Assembly: GCA_046350595.1 (NCBI GenBank)
Contig: JAXMAC010000086.1
Span: 1-14,688, forward strand
DNA: 14,688 nucleotides
Direction: 5' to 3'
Origin: JAHFOW01 sp046350595
Lineage (GTDB): Bacteria > Planctomycetota > Brocadiia > Brocadiales > Brocadiaceae
The notes beneath the pieces are model-generated. The model worked only from the letters and a program-made list of their open reading frames with translations. It was not told the origin of the DNA and ran no database searches. Below, piece by piece: positions 1 to 6,954 of this stretch; within the stretch, counting starts at the first letter, position 1, and the number at the start of each line of letters is the position of its first letter. A program made the translations under genes and the position numbers.

Positions 1-298
1 TTGGATTGGATTGGATTGCAAGAGGTATTCCATTTTCTTTTACTCAGAAACTATTTAAACTTTGTTTTCTGAACAAAATCTGTGAAAAGAACAAACGGAC
101 TGTTTAATTTTTCAAGAAAAAACCTCAGTATTCTTGTCTCATGAGAAATAGCGTCTACTTATCATTTTCTAACATACTTGTCAAGTTTTTTTTGAGGGAT
201 ATTATCAAGAGGTGTATAACGGAGTAACCTGTCACCGTACGGACATGCGCAGCCAAGCGTGGTCCAGCAGACCAATTGTGGTATATGTGTGTATGGCA

Positions 299-412
299 TA
301 TTACTCTGTAAAAACATATTTTTTTGTAAGTTTTTCACAATCCCATTTACTTCTTATCAGGAGGTGAAGTTTGTTTATGAGGGAAAGATTGCTTCGCTCC
401 GCTCGCAATGAC
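299..412 (+). repeat. Dispersed ~114-bp repeat, copy 1
   Basis: This block recurs in the same orientation at 10505-10617. The two copies differ at about nine positions plus one single-base gap. A central run of 36 bases, starting GTAAGTTTTTCACAATCC, is identical. The 3' part ends in GCTTCGCTCCGCTCGCAATGAC-like sequence, which resembles the short 'GTCATTGCGAGC' repeats scattered in many environmental bacterial genomes (family knowledge, not checked here). It lies downstream of the peroxiredoxin gene, outside any coding region. Confidence 0.85.
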
Positions 413-512
413 CCCAGACGACTCGAGTCGTTACTACAAACACTCGTAATGACAACCATGCTGTATGCCATCAAAGTGCATAGTAAGTGTCATTGCGAGG
501 GTCTTTTCCGAA

Positions 513-540
513 GTGGAGACGCAAAATCTTGCGTCTCTAC
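513..540. repeat. GAGACGCAA hairpin repeat, copy 1
   Basis: Two 12-base arms (513-524 and 529-540) pair around a 4-base AATC loop, with one G-T wobble. The 25-base stretch starting GAGACGCAAAATC recurs exactly at 14391-14415, near the other end of the window. It has the form of a dispersed palindromic repeat. No T-tract follows, so it is not an obvious terminator. Confidence 0.8.
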
Positions 541-591
541 AGCTTTCGCAAGAGAATTGGTTGCGGCGTAGCTGCGCTATGCTATTGTCAC

Positions 592-632
592 AAAAAAACG
601 CCTTTTCCCAAAAATCAGGAAAAGGCGTTTTT
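592..632 (-). terminator. Rho-independent terminator after the peroxiredoxin gene
   Basis: Arms at 594-608 and 618-632 (core ACGCCTTTTCC / GGAAAAGGCGT) form a perfect stem around a 9-base loop. Read on the minus strand, the stem runs into seven T's (A's at 592-598). It begins 40 bases after the peroxiredoxin stop codon. The plus strand also shows a T-run, so it may work in both directions. Confidence 0.85.
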
Positions 633-671
633 AAAACTTGAAAACAATCTCTCTTATACCAAGCTATAAGT

Positions 672-1193
672 CTAAGCCTTGCCGAGTGTCTTTTTGCCTG
701 GTTTCCACTCAACGGGACATAGCTCGCCCGTTTGCAATGCCTTCAATACCCTGAGAACCTCTTCTACACTACGACCTATGCCTAAGTCGTGAACTAATTG
801 ATATCGTACCTTTCCTTCAGGATCAATAATAAATGTTCCCCGGAGAGAAATTCCCTTGTCTTCCAGAAGCACGCCGTACTTTCTGGAAACCTCTTTAGTC
901 ATATCGCTGAGTAAAGGGAAATTCAAGGTTCCAAGTTCTTTTAACCATGCTTTATGAGAGAACACGCTGTCAACGCTCACTCCTAAAACCTGCGCATTTG
1001 CTGCCTTGAAATCACTGTCACGTTTGGAAAATTCTGTTATTTCGGTAGGACATATAAAGGTAAAGTCCAGGGGATAAAAAAACAAAACTACCCATTTCCC
1101 TTTAAATTCATCCAAACACACATCCTTAAATTTGTCCCCTATTACACCCTGTATGGTAAATTCTGGCGCATTTTGTCCAACTCTTATACTCAT
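672..1193 (-). CDS. Typical 2-Cys peroxiredoxin (AhpC/TSA family)
   Basis: A thiol peroxidase of 173 residues that reduces hydrogen peroxide and alkyl hydroperoxides in the cytoplasm. The peroxidatic cysteine is C48 in the motif FYPLDFTFICPTE, and the resolving cysteine is C159 in GELCPVEWKPG. R118 in LRGTFIID fits the conserved active-site arginine. Both cysteine motifs make this a typical 2-Cys enzyme (homodimer or decamer of dimers in the family) rather than a 1-Cys or BCP type. The C-terminus is short, without the YF tail linked to overoxidation sensitivity in eukaryotes. The ATG start has a strong AGGAGGT site (1201-1207) seven bases upstream. The gene has its own promoter (1255-1282) and terminator (592-632), so it looks monocistronic, although no terminator separates it from the gene upstream. 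No thioredoxin or AhpF-type reductase gene is adjacent. Confidence 0.95.
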   Translation of the reverse strand: MSIRVGQNAPEFTIQGVIGDKFKDVCLDEFKGKWVVLFFYPLDFTFICPTEITEFSKRDSDFKAANAQVLGVSVDSVFSHKAWLKELGTLNFPLLSDMTKEVSRKYGVLLEDKGISLRGTFIIDPEGKVRYQLVHDLGIGRSVEEVLRVLKALQTGELCPVEWKPGKKTLGKA

Positions 1194-1254
1194 AACAAAA
1201 ACCTCCTTTTTAAAAATTAATAAATAACAATTATTACTAACTAAACATAATCAC

Positions 1255-1282
1255 ATTTTAAATAAAAAATAATAATTGTCAA
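1255..1282 (-). promoter_or_regulatory. Sigma-70-type promoter of the peroxiredoxin gene
   Basis: On the minus strand a perfect TTGACA (1282-1277) is followed after 16 bases by TAAAAT (1260-1255), which matches the -10 consensus at five of six positions. Transcription would start near 1248, giving a leader of about 55 AT-rich bases that ends in the AGGAGGT ribosome site. I see no clear OxyR- or PerR-type operator. Confidence 0.7.
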
Positions 1283-1294
1283 GTTAATTTAGGA

Positions 1295-1672
1295 TTACTT
1301 TTTTATGACAAAAAAAGTGAGCGCCATTACTTGAAAGACCAAGGCAAGCAATAAATACGCATGAACATCACTGTTTCGGTTCATGTACGCAAAAACGAGT
1401 GAGCCAAAGACAAAGCATTGAATAACAGAGGCTAAAATTGTCAGCCAGGAAGCCGGTTCGTATGTTAGGGTTCGGCTAATGTTTTTTACTTCGTTGAGCA
1501 GGGATTCTACAATAAAATCCTTTTCATCGTACCCCTTTTCTTGTTTCGTAAGGATGGTTAAACATTCTCTACAAACCCATTTCCCACTTTCCTGAATTAT
1601 AGCACGTCCAGCGTCAATATCATTTTTTGACAGGCTTCTTTTACAATAAGTGCAAAGTTTAATTTCTAACAT
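1295..1672 (-). CDS. Small membrane protein with N-terminal zinc ribbon, function unknown
   Basis: This 125-residue protein is not one I recognise by family. Its N-terminus has two cysteine pairs, CTYC (C7, C10) and CREC (C34, C37), spaced as in a zinc ribbon. A charged linker (about 42-70) leads to two hydrophobic helices at about 75-96 and 102-122, and the chain ends FFVIKK. This suggests an inner-membrane protein with a metal-binding domain, probably on the cytoplasmic side. It starts 26 bases after the sigma-54 response regulator, so the two are probably co-transcribed, and it could feed a signal to that system (inference). The ATG start lacks a clear Shine-Dalgarno sequence. No terminator separates it from the peroxiredoxin gene downstream. 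Confidence 0.75.
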   Translation of the reverse strand: MLEIKLCTYCKRSLSKNDIDAGRAIIQESGKWVCRECLTILTKQEKGYDEKDFIVESLLNEVKNISRTLTYEPASWLTILASVIQCFVFGSLVFAYMNRNSDVHAYLLLALVFQVMALTFFVIKK

Positions 1673-1698
1673 AAATGATTCAAAAAGTAACAGATACT

Positions 1699-3057
1699 TT
1701 ATTTAAGGGCATATTGGTCAAGTTTTCGGTAAAGGGTTCGCTCGCCAATGCCAAGCATTTTAGCTGCTTCTTCTCTATTTCCGCCCACTGCCGCTAATGT
1801 GCTTTTAATCAGTTCCCTTTCGGCTTCTTCCATAGTCATTCCGGCAACCAGGCACGGCGCTGTGATTGCTTCATCACTGCGCTGTAATATACGGTCCGGT
1901 ATGTCTTCGACATCCAGATAATCTCTGGTACTCACGACAACCATACATTCGATACAGTTTTTTAATTCCCGTACATTGCCAGGCCAGTGGTATTTATACA
2001 AAATTTTTCTGGCATCAGGTGAAATGTGCGAGATTGTTTTCTTGTGTACTTGTGAAAATTCCCGAATAAACGCATCAATAAGCAGGTTAACATCCTCAAG
2101 CCGCTCTCTGAGAGGTGGCAATTTGATGGCTACCACGTTGAGTCTGAAATATAAATCCTCCCTGAACTTTCCTTCCTTAATGAGTTTTTCGATATCCTGA
2201 TTTGTGGCGGCAATCAACCGAACGTCCACTTCAATGGACTCATTACTCCCGACACGGGTAATCACACCGTCTTCTATCACCCGCAATAATTTTACTTGCG
2301 TAGAAAGCGGCATGTCTCCAATTTCATCGAGAAACAACGTGCCGCGATGGGCATATTCAAACTTTCCTTTTCGCAGGTAAAGCGCCCCGGTAAAAGCGCC
2401 CTTTTCATGTCCAAAGAGCTCACTTTCAAGAAGATTTTCGGGAATTGCGGCAGAATTCAAAATAACCAGAGGGTGATTCTTCCGCGGGCTGTTATTGTGA
2501 ATAGTCTTTGCTATAAGTTCTTTTCCCGTGCCGCTTTCACCGGTAATCAATACCGTGGCTGTTGTGCCTGAAATCTGGTTAACAATATTCAATACCTTAT
2601 GCATCCTGGGGCTATTACCGATAATACCGGCTAAACCAAATTTTTCATCAAGCTGTTTATGGAGTTCCTGATTGCTCCTGACGAGATTCTGTTTCTCAAC
2701 GATTTTGTTCACTTCAGCGCGAAGGTGATTAATATTGATGGGTTTCAAAAGGTATGTGGCAGCGCCTCTCTGCATTGCATCTACTGCGGTCTCTACCGTA
2801 CCGTATCCGGTAATGAGGATAACTTCCGCATCAGGCAACCGCTCTTTTGTGGCCTTAAGTATTTGAAGGCCATCAATGTCATGCATGATTAAATCAGTAA
2901 CGACAATATCAACCTCCCCTGTTTCTATAATTTTCAAACCTTCCCTGCCGCTCGTAGCAATAAGACATTTATAACCTACCCTCTGTAAAGCTTCTGCGGT
3001 TGCTTTTGCATGTTCTTCTTTATCGTCGATAACCAGAATAACAGTTTGATTTGGCAT
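1699..3057 (-). CDS. NtrC-family sigma-54-dependent response regulator
   Basis: A transcription activator of 452 residues with the full three-domain layout. The receiver (about 5-120) has D11/D12, phosphoacceptor D55 in VVTDLIM, T83 and K105. The AAA+ domain (about 142-375) has Walker A GESGTGKE (173-180), the sigma-54 contact loop GAFTGA (220-225), Walker B LFLDEIGD (241-248) and an arginine-rich sensor region near 296-319. A Fis-type helix-turn-helix (about 424-447) binds DNA. The intact GAFTGA loop means it should activate RNA polymerase carrying sigma-54. It starts three bases after the kinase stop codon with no clear ribosome site of its own, so translation is probably coupled and the two genes form a cognate pair. 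Its target is unknown; I found no convincing sigma-54 promoter in this window. Confidence 0.95.
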   Translation of the reverse strand: MPNQTVILVIDDKEEHAKATAEALQRVGYKCLIATSGREGLKIIETGEVDIVVTDLIMHDIDGLQILKATKERLPDAEVILITGYGTVETAVDAMQRGAATYLLKPININHLRAEVNKIVEKQNLVRSNQELHKQLDEKFGLAGIIGNSPRMHKVLNIVNQISGTTATVLITGESGTGKELIAKTIHNNSPRKNHPLVILNSAAIPENLLESELFGHEKGAFTGALYLRKGKFEYAHRGTLFLDEIGDMPLSTQVKLLRVIEDGVITRVGSNESIEVDVRLIAATNQDIEKLIKEGKFREDLYFRLNVVAIKLPPLRERLEDVNLLIDAFIREFSQVHKKTISHISPDARKILYKYHWPGNVRELKNCIECMVVVSTRDYLDVEDIPDRILQRSDEAITAPCLVAGMTMEEAERELIKSTLAAVGGNREEAAKMLGIGERTLYRKLDQYALK

Positions 3058-3060
3058 GGG

Positions 3061-3864
3061 TCAATCAATAGTTAACTGAATGGGTAATCTTATAGAAAAA
3101 TTGGTGCCTTTTCCCTCTTCACTTTGAACAGCAATAGTTCCTTTGTGTTCTTCAATAATACGTTTTGTCGTCGGGAGTCCAAGTCCTGTTCCCGTCTTCT
3201 TGGTAGAAAAATAGATCTGAAATATTTTGCCAATACTGTCTTTGGGAATTCCAGCGCCTGTATCGGTAATATCTATTTGTATATATTTTTTATCCCGTGC
3301 GGTACGAACCATGAGTTCTCCCCCATGCTCCATTGCCTGTTCCGCATTGATTATAACATTCAACAACGCTTGTTTTATAAGATTCTTATCGACACGGCAG
3401 GGGGGAAGGTATGCATCATAACTCTTGAGCATCAATATATTTTTCTGTTTAAGCTTCGGTGTAACAAAATCAACGACTTCATCTAAAACCTCATTCATAT
3501 CTTCGGTTTTTAGTTCGAGTTTCTGTCCCCTCGCAAATCTGAGAAAATCATTTAATATTTCTTCTAGTCGCTGCGCTTCACGTTGTAATGCCTGAATCTT
3601 ATGAGATGCCCGCTTACTATTATCCCCTACCATACACTGAATATCCTCTTTCAGGAGTTGAAGATTTATATTCATGGTGCTTAAGGGATTCTTTATTTCA
3701 TGGGCAAGCCCACCAGCCAGAGTGCCAAAAAAAGCCAGGCGTTCTGAATTCATCGCCCTTTTTTCAAGATCTCTTGTCTTTTCAACAGCCCTTCGTATAT
3801 ACCAAAAGGCCATTGGAATAAGGAGAAGTATAGCTATTGCCGCACCTATAAAGTATTGGATCAC
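3061..3864 (-). CDS. Membrane-anchored NtrB-like sensor histidine kinase without a sensor domain
   Basis: A kinase of 267 residues. One hydrophobic helix at about 3-23 is followed by a short basic coiled linker, then the dimerisation/phosphoacceptor domain with H55 in GGLAHEIKNP. The ATPase domain has an N box around N169/N173, G1 DTGAGIP (201-207), an F-box-like IFQIYFSTK and G2 GTGLGL (225-230). There is no PAS, HAMP or periplasmic domain, so the signal must come through the membrane helix or a partner protein. It should phosphorylate the response regulator encoded three bases downstream. The start is odd. The first usable codon is GTG at 3864, no Shine-Dalgarno is visible, and the T-tract of the cold-shock gene terminator ends only three bases before it. 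The frame stays open back to a stop at 3898-3900 but offers only a CTG there. Confidence 0.9.
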   Translation of the reverse strand: MIQYFIGAAIAILLLIPMAFWYIRRAVEKTRDLEKRAMNSERLAFFGTLAGGLAHEIKNPLSTMNINLQLLKEDIQCMVGDNSKRASHKIQALQREAQRLEEILNDFLRFARGQKLELKTEDMNEVLDEVVDFVTPKLKQKNILMLKSYDAYLPPCRVDKNLIKQALLNVIINAEQAMEHGGELMVRTARDKKYIQIDITDTGAGIPKDSIGKIFQIYFSTKKTGTGLGLPTTKRIIEEHKGTIAVQSEEGKGTNFSIRLPIQLTID

Positions 3865-3867
3865 ATT

Positions 3868-3916
3868 AAAAAAATGAGCCAGGAAAAAACGTTCCGTTCA
3901 CTTTCTCCCTGGCTCA
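3868..3916 (-). terminator. Rho-independent terminator between the cold-shock and kinase genes
   Basis: On the minus strand TGAGCCAGG (3916-3908) pairs perfectly with CCTGGCTCA (3883-3875) around a 24-base loop that has some further A/T pairing. Seven T's (3874-3868) follow. It lies about 20 bases after the cold-shock stop codon. The T-tract ends three bases before the kinase GTG, leaving no room for a separate kinase promoter downstream of it. Confidence 0.8.
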
Positions 3917-3936
3917 ATGATTTTATTGTATTATTT

Positions 3937-4149
3937 TTAGGAAGGTATGCGAGTTACTTTTTGAGCTTGCAGACCTTTTGCACCTTCAACAATATCAAAT
4001 TCTACTTTCTCTCCATCCTCAAGTGTTTTAAACCCATCGCCTCCGATATTTGAATAGTGCACGAAAACATCTGCTCCACCATCTTGTTCGATAAAACCAA
4101 ATCCTTTTTTTGCGTCAAACCACTTAACTTTACCCACTGCCATATCCAT
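3937..4149 (-). CDS. Cold-shock domain RNA-binding protein (CspA family)
   Basis: A small OB-fold nucleic-acid chaperone, 70 residues from the start chosen here. The RNP-1 motif KGFGFI (15-20) and RNP-2 motif VFVHY (28-32) carry the aromatic residues that stack on single-stranded RNA or DNA. The N-terminal GKVKWFDAKKG is typical of the family. Family members melt RNA secondary structure and act as cold-shock or housekeeping RNA chaperones. An ATG at 4149 lies four bases after AGGAG (4158-4154). A second ATG at 4143 (68 residues, starting MAVGK) has ten-base spacing and is equally possible. A longer reading from 4179 adds a non-homologous N-terminus and is unlikely. The gene has a long leader, a candidate promoter at 4286-4314 and a strong terminator. 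Confidence 0.93.
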   Translation of the reverse strand: MDMAVGKVKWFDAKKGFGFIEQDGGADVFVHYSNIGGDGFKTLEDGEKVEFDIVEGAKGLQAQKVTRIPS

Positions 4150-4285
4150 TGCTCTCCTATTTAAATAATTACATCTCAAAACAACAAAACTTACTCGCTC
4201 ATCTGTTTTATCCTTTATATCCTCCCTCTCCTCCTATAAAGACCAAAAGATACAATAACAGATAAAAGTATTCTCTCAGAAAAAA

Positions 4286-4314
4286 TATTTAAAAAATCAT
4301 GATATACATTTCAA
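4286..4314 (-). promoter_or_regulatory. Candidate promoter and long leader of the cold-shock gene
   Basis: Minus-strand TTGAAA (4314-4309), a 17-base spacer and TAAATA (4291-4286) make a plausible sigma-70 promoter. The start would give a leader of roughly 130 bases, in keeping with the long 5' regions of many csp mRNAs. The leader contains an unusual purine tract AGGAGGAGAGGGAGG (4235-4221) and two tiny open frames. The same area has an AT-only inverted repeat (4291-4299 with 4324-4332) that might act as a weak end for pnp transcripts. Confidence 0.4.
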
Positions 4315-4344
4315 ATTTTTTTCTGATTTTTTATTGTTAACCCT

Positions 4345-6447
4345 TTAAGACTGGGGTTGTTCTTGTTCCTTAATGGCAGCTTTCCTGCTTAGTTTGACCC
4401 TTTTCTGATCGTCAATTCCAATTACTTTTATCATAATTTCCTGACCAACCTGCACCACATCCTCTACCTTCTCAACATAACCATCGGATAGTTCTGAAAT
4501 ATGAACAAGGCCATCATGACCAGGAAGGACTTCAACAAACGCACCATACTCTTTTAGTGAAAGTACTTTGCCCTGGTAAGTCTTTCCGACCTGAATTTCC
4601 TCAGTCATGCGCTCTATCCATGTTTTAGCTTTCTTTGCAGATTCTGCCAGCGTGGCAGAAATCATGACCGTACCGTCGTCTTCAATTTCAATCTTTGCGC
4701 CGGTTTCTTCCTGTATCTTTTTGATATTTTTACCACCAGGGCCAATAACCATGCCAATTTTGTCAGGTTTGATTTTAATATGAAGAAGCCTCGGCGCATG
4801 TATGGAAATCTCAGTTCTCGGTTTATCAATAACCCTTGAAAGTTCACTTATTATATGCATCCTTCCCTCTTTTGCCTGGGTAAGCGCGTCACGCATAATT
4901 TTCTCTGTTATTCCTGAGATTTTTATATCCATTTGCAGGGCTGTTACGCCATTCGCTGTGCCAGCAACCTTGAAATCCATATCGCCCAGATGATCTTCTG
5001 TGCCCAGGATATCTGACAGGATACACACATGTTCCCCTTCTTTTACAAGGCCCATAGCGATACCAGCGACCGGAGCATTAATAGGGACTCCGGCATCCAT
5101 CAACGAAAGCGTTCCGCCACAAACGGTGGCCATCGAAGAAGAACCGTTAGATTCCATAATATCAGAAACAATCCTTATGGTGTATGGAAATTTTTCAGGA
5201 GGAGGAAGAACTGCCTCTATCGCTCGTTCAGCCAACGCCCCATGACCAATTTCACGTCTTCCGGGGCCACGCAAAGGCTTGACCTCTCCAACGCAAAAAG
5301 GCGGAAAGTTATAGTCCAGCATAAATTTCTTTGAATATTCATCTTCGAGGGTGTCGACTTTTTGCTCATCCATCGTCGTACCCAGGGTCACCACTACAAG
5401 GGCCTGTGTTTCACCTCTTGTGAAGAGCGCTGAACCATGTGTTCTGGGCAGCATTCCCACTTCGCAGGTAATAGGACGAATATCAACGAATCCACGTCCA
5501 TCCGGTCTTTTACCTTCCTTTATTATCTGGTCACGAACAACAGTCGTTTCTATTCTTTCAAAGACCAACTTGATTTCTCTCCTGGAAGGAGCGCTTTCCT
5601 CATCAGTACAATATTCACTTATTATTTCTTTCAGCAACTCACCTAAAGCTTGAGATCTTTCGTGTTTTCCCGGTGTCTGGTTTCTCTCGAGTATTTTGTT
5701 ATAGTATTTCTTTTTAATATCTTCCAGGAGTTCCTCGTTTATTTTCAAAGGTGGAATGGGTTGTTTGGCTTTTCCACATTTTTCCAGCAGTTCCTTCTGA
5801 AGTTGTACGATTTCTTTGATAAAGGCATGTCCAAACATTATGGCATCAACCATGCGTTCTTCAGGAACTTCCTTGCTGGAAGCCTCAACCATGGTAATTG
5901 CATCTTCTGTTCCTGAAACCACAAGGTCCATAGTGCTCGTCACCAGTTCTGCATGGGTAGGATTAATCACAAATTCCCCATCAATATACCCTACCCTCAC
6001 CGAACCAGTAGGACCGCTAAAGGGGATGCTTGAAACAGATAACGCCGCAGAGGCCGCAATCATTGCTAGAATGTCAGGGTCGTTTTCTTTATCTGCCGAA
6101 AGGACCATAGACATGATTTGAACTTCTTTCATGTATGTTTCGGGGAAGAGCGGTCTAACGGGACGGTCAATTAACCGCATGGTTAAAATTTCTTTAAGGG
6201 TAGGTCTTCCTTCTCTCTTAAAGAAACCGCCGGGAAACTTACCGGCTGCGTATGTCTTTTCTCTATACTCTACGGTGAGTGGGAAAAAGTCTGCATCTTC
6301 CTTTTGTTCAGTTGCCGACACCGCTGTAGCCAACACCACCGTATCTCCATATTGAACAAGTGCCGCGCCATCAGCCTGTCTTGCAATTCTGCCAACTTCA
6401 ATACTAAGAACTCTTTTGCCGATCAATTTTTCTACTTTATATACCAC
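4345..6447 (-). CDS. pnp: Polyribonucleotide nucleotidyltransferase (PNPase)
   Basis: A full-length 3'-to-5' phosphorolytic exoribonuclease of 700 residues. It degrades RNA with phosphate, releasing nucleoside diphosphates, and can add tails in reverse. Domain order is as expected: first RNase PH-like core (about 10-140, with FFKREGRPT at 76-84), an all-helical linker (about 145-300), second RNase PH core (about 315-540), KH domain with GPGG at 569-572, and S1 domain (about 620-688). D485 and D491 in EDHLGDMD correspond to the catalytic aspartates D486 and D492 of the E. coli enzyme. The start is a GTG at 6447, six bases after GGAGG (6458-6454). It lies 112 bases after rpsO, the widely conserved rpsO-pnp arrangement, and is probably co-transcribed with it. 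The enzyme would act in the cytoplasm, possibly with an RNase E-type scaffold elsewhere. Confidence 0.97.
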   Translation of the reverse strand: MVYKVEKLIGKRVLSIEVGRIARQADGAALVQYGDTVVLATAVSATEQKEDADFFPLTVEYREKTYAAGKFPGGFFKREGRPTLKEILTMRLIDRPVRPLFPETYMKEVQIMSMVLSADKENDPDILAMIAASAALSVSSIPFSGPTGSVRVGYIDGEFVINPTHAELVTSTMDLVVSGTEDAITMVEASSKEVPEERMVDAIMFGHAFIKEIVQLQKELLEKCGKAKQPIPPLKINEELLEDIKKKYYNKILERNQTPGKHERSQALGELLKEIISEYCTDEESAPSRREIKLVFERIETTVVRDQIIKEGKRPDGRGFVDIRPITCEVGMLPRTHGSALFTRGETQALVVVTLGTTMDEQKVDTLEDEYSKKFMLDYNFPPFCVGEVKPLRGPGRREIGHGALAERAIEAVLPPPEKFPYTIRIVSDIMESNGSSSMATVCGGTLSLMDAGVPINAPVAGIAMGLVKEGEHVCILSDILGTEDHLGDMDFKVAGTANGVTALQMDIKISGITEKIMRDALTQAKEGRMHIISELSRVIDKPRTEISIHAPRLLHIKIKPDKIGMVIGPGGKNIKKIQEETGAKIEIEDDGTVMISATLAESAKKAKTWIERMTEEIQVGKTYQGKVLSLKEYGAFVEVLPGHDGLVHISELSDGYVEKVEDVVQVGQEIMIKVIGIDDQKRVKLSRKAAIKEQEQPQS

Positions 6448-6559
6448 ACTACACCTCCAACTTGTCTATTTACAATTTTTTGCGTTTGACCAGCAAAAGG
6501 AATTGTTAAATTTATTATTATACATTTTCTCAATAATTCGATAAGTCACTCCTCTAGTT

Positions 6560-6823
6560 TTATTTACGAATACCCAGTTTTTCGATAAGAATCTTATATC
6601 TTTTATTGTCATTATTCGACAAATATTTCAGCAAAGCAGACCTATGCCCAACCATCTTAAGCAGTCCTCTACGGGAAGTATGGTCCTTTTTGTGCGATTT
6701 TAAATGGTCGCTTAAATGGTTGATCCGCCCCGTGAGCAATGCTACCTGCACCTCTGGAGAACCTGTGTCCGTTTCATGTACCCGAAGATTACTGATAATT
6801 TGCTGTTTTACTTCTTTATTCAT
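6560..6823 (-). CDS. rpsO: 30S ribosomal protein S15
   Basis: A primary 16S rRNA-binding protein of the small-subunit platform, 87 residues from the start chosen here (usual length about 89). DTGSPEVQVALLTGRINHL, HKKDHTSRRGLL and LSNNDNKRYKILIEKLGIRK-type blocks are diagnostic. GAGG at 6833-6830 is six bases from the ATG at 6823 and only three from the ATG at 6826, so I take 6823. A GTG at 6835 would overlap the ribosome site itself and is unlikely. The gene stands directly upstream of pnp. In E. coli S15 represses its own translation by binding its leader. Whether the ~90-base leader here folds in that way cannot be judged by eye. Confidence 0.97.
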   Translation of the reverse strand: MNKEVKQQIISNLRVHETDTGSPEVQVALLTGRINHLSDHLKSHKKDHTSRRGLLKMVGHRSALLKYLSNNDNKRYKILIEKLGIRK

Positions 6824-6914
6824 CATTTTCCTCACATAAAATTACGCTGTATATGTGCCATTTTTTCTCAAGCACAACCCTAAACTATATAACATACCGT
6901 AAATTAACTTATGG

Positions 6915-6944
6915 AGTATATCAAAGCTTGACAGCCCTTTGCAA
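6915..6944 (-). promoter_or_regulatory. Candidate promoter for rpsO-pnp
   Basis: Minus-strand TTGCAA (6944-6939), an 18-base spacer and TATACT (6920-6915) form a moderate sigma-70 match between the 68-residue ORF and rpsO. It would give an rpsO leader of about 85-90 bases. No terminator is visible upstream of it, so read-through from the ATPase-subunit group is also possible. Confidence 0.45.
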
Positions 6945-6954
6945 TAAAAAAATT

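Larger units (their letters stand above)
1..591. other. Gene-free, repeat-bearing intergenic stretch
   Basis: I see no credible gene here. The start is a short tandem repeat (TTGGA, three and a half copies, 1-18). Short open frames exist around 371-712 on both strands, but they run through dispersed repeat sequence and have no family likeness, so I treat them as spurious. The stretch holds a ~114-bp dispersed repeat (299-412), a perfect 14-bp palindrome ACGACTCGAGTCGT (418-431), an inverted partner of the repeat tail (GTCATTGCGAG at about 489-499), and a hairpin repeat (513-540). A small TGGTC/GACCA hairpin lies at 260-274. Confidence 0.7.

Noticed and set aside
434..712. Minus-strand 92-codon frame overlapping the end of the peroxiredoxin gene
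   Set aside because: It runs through a terminator hairpin and two dispersed repeats, overlaps a real gene, and shows no protein family features.
6846..6860. TGGCAC-N5-CAGC on the minus strand before rpsO, resembling a sigma-54 promoter
   Set aside because: The -24 half is good but the -12 half reads CAGC instead of TTGC, and rpsO is an unlikely target. I judge it chance, though it is the nearest thing to a sigma-54 site in the window.
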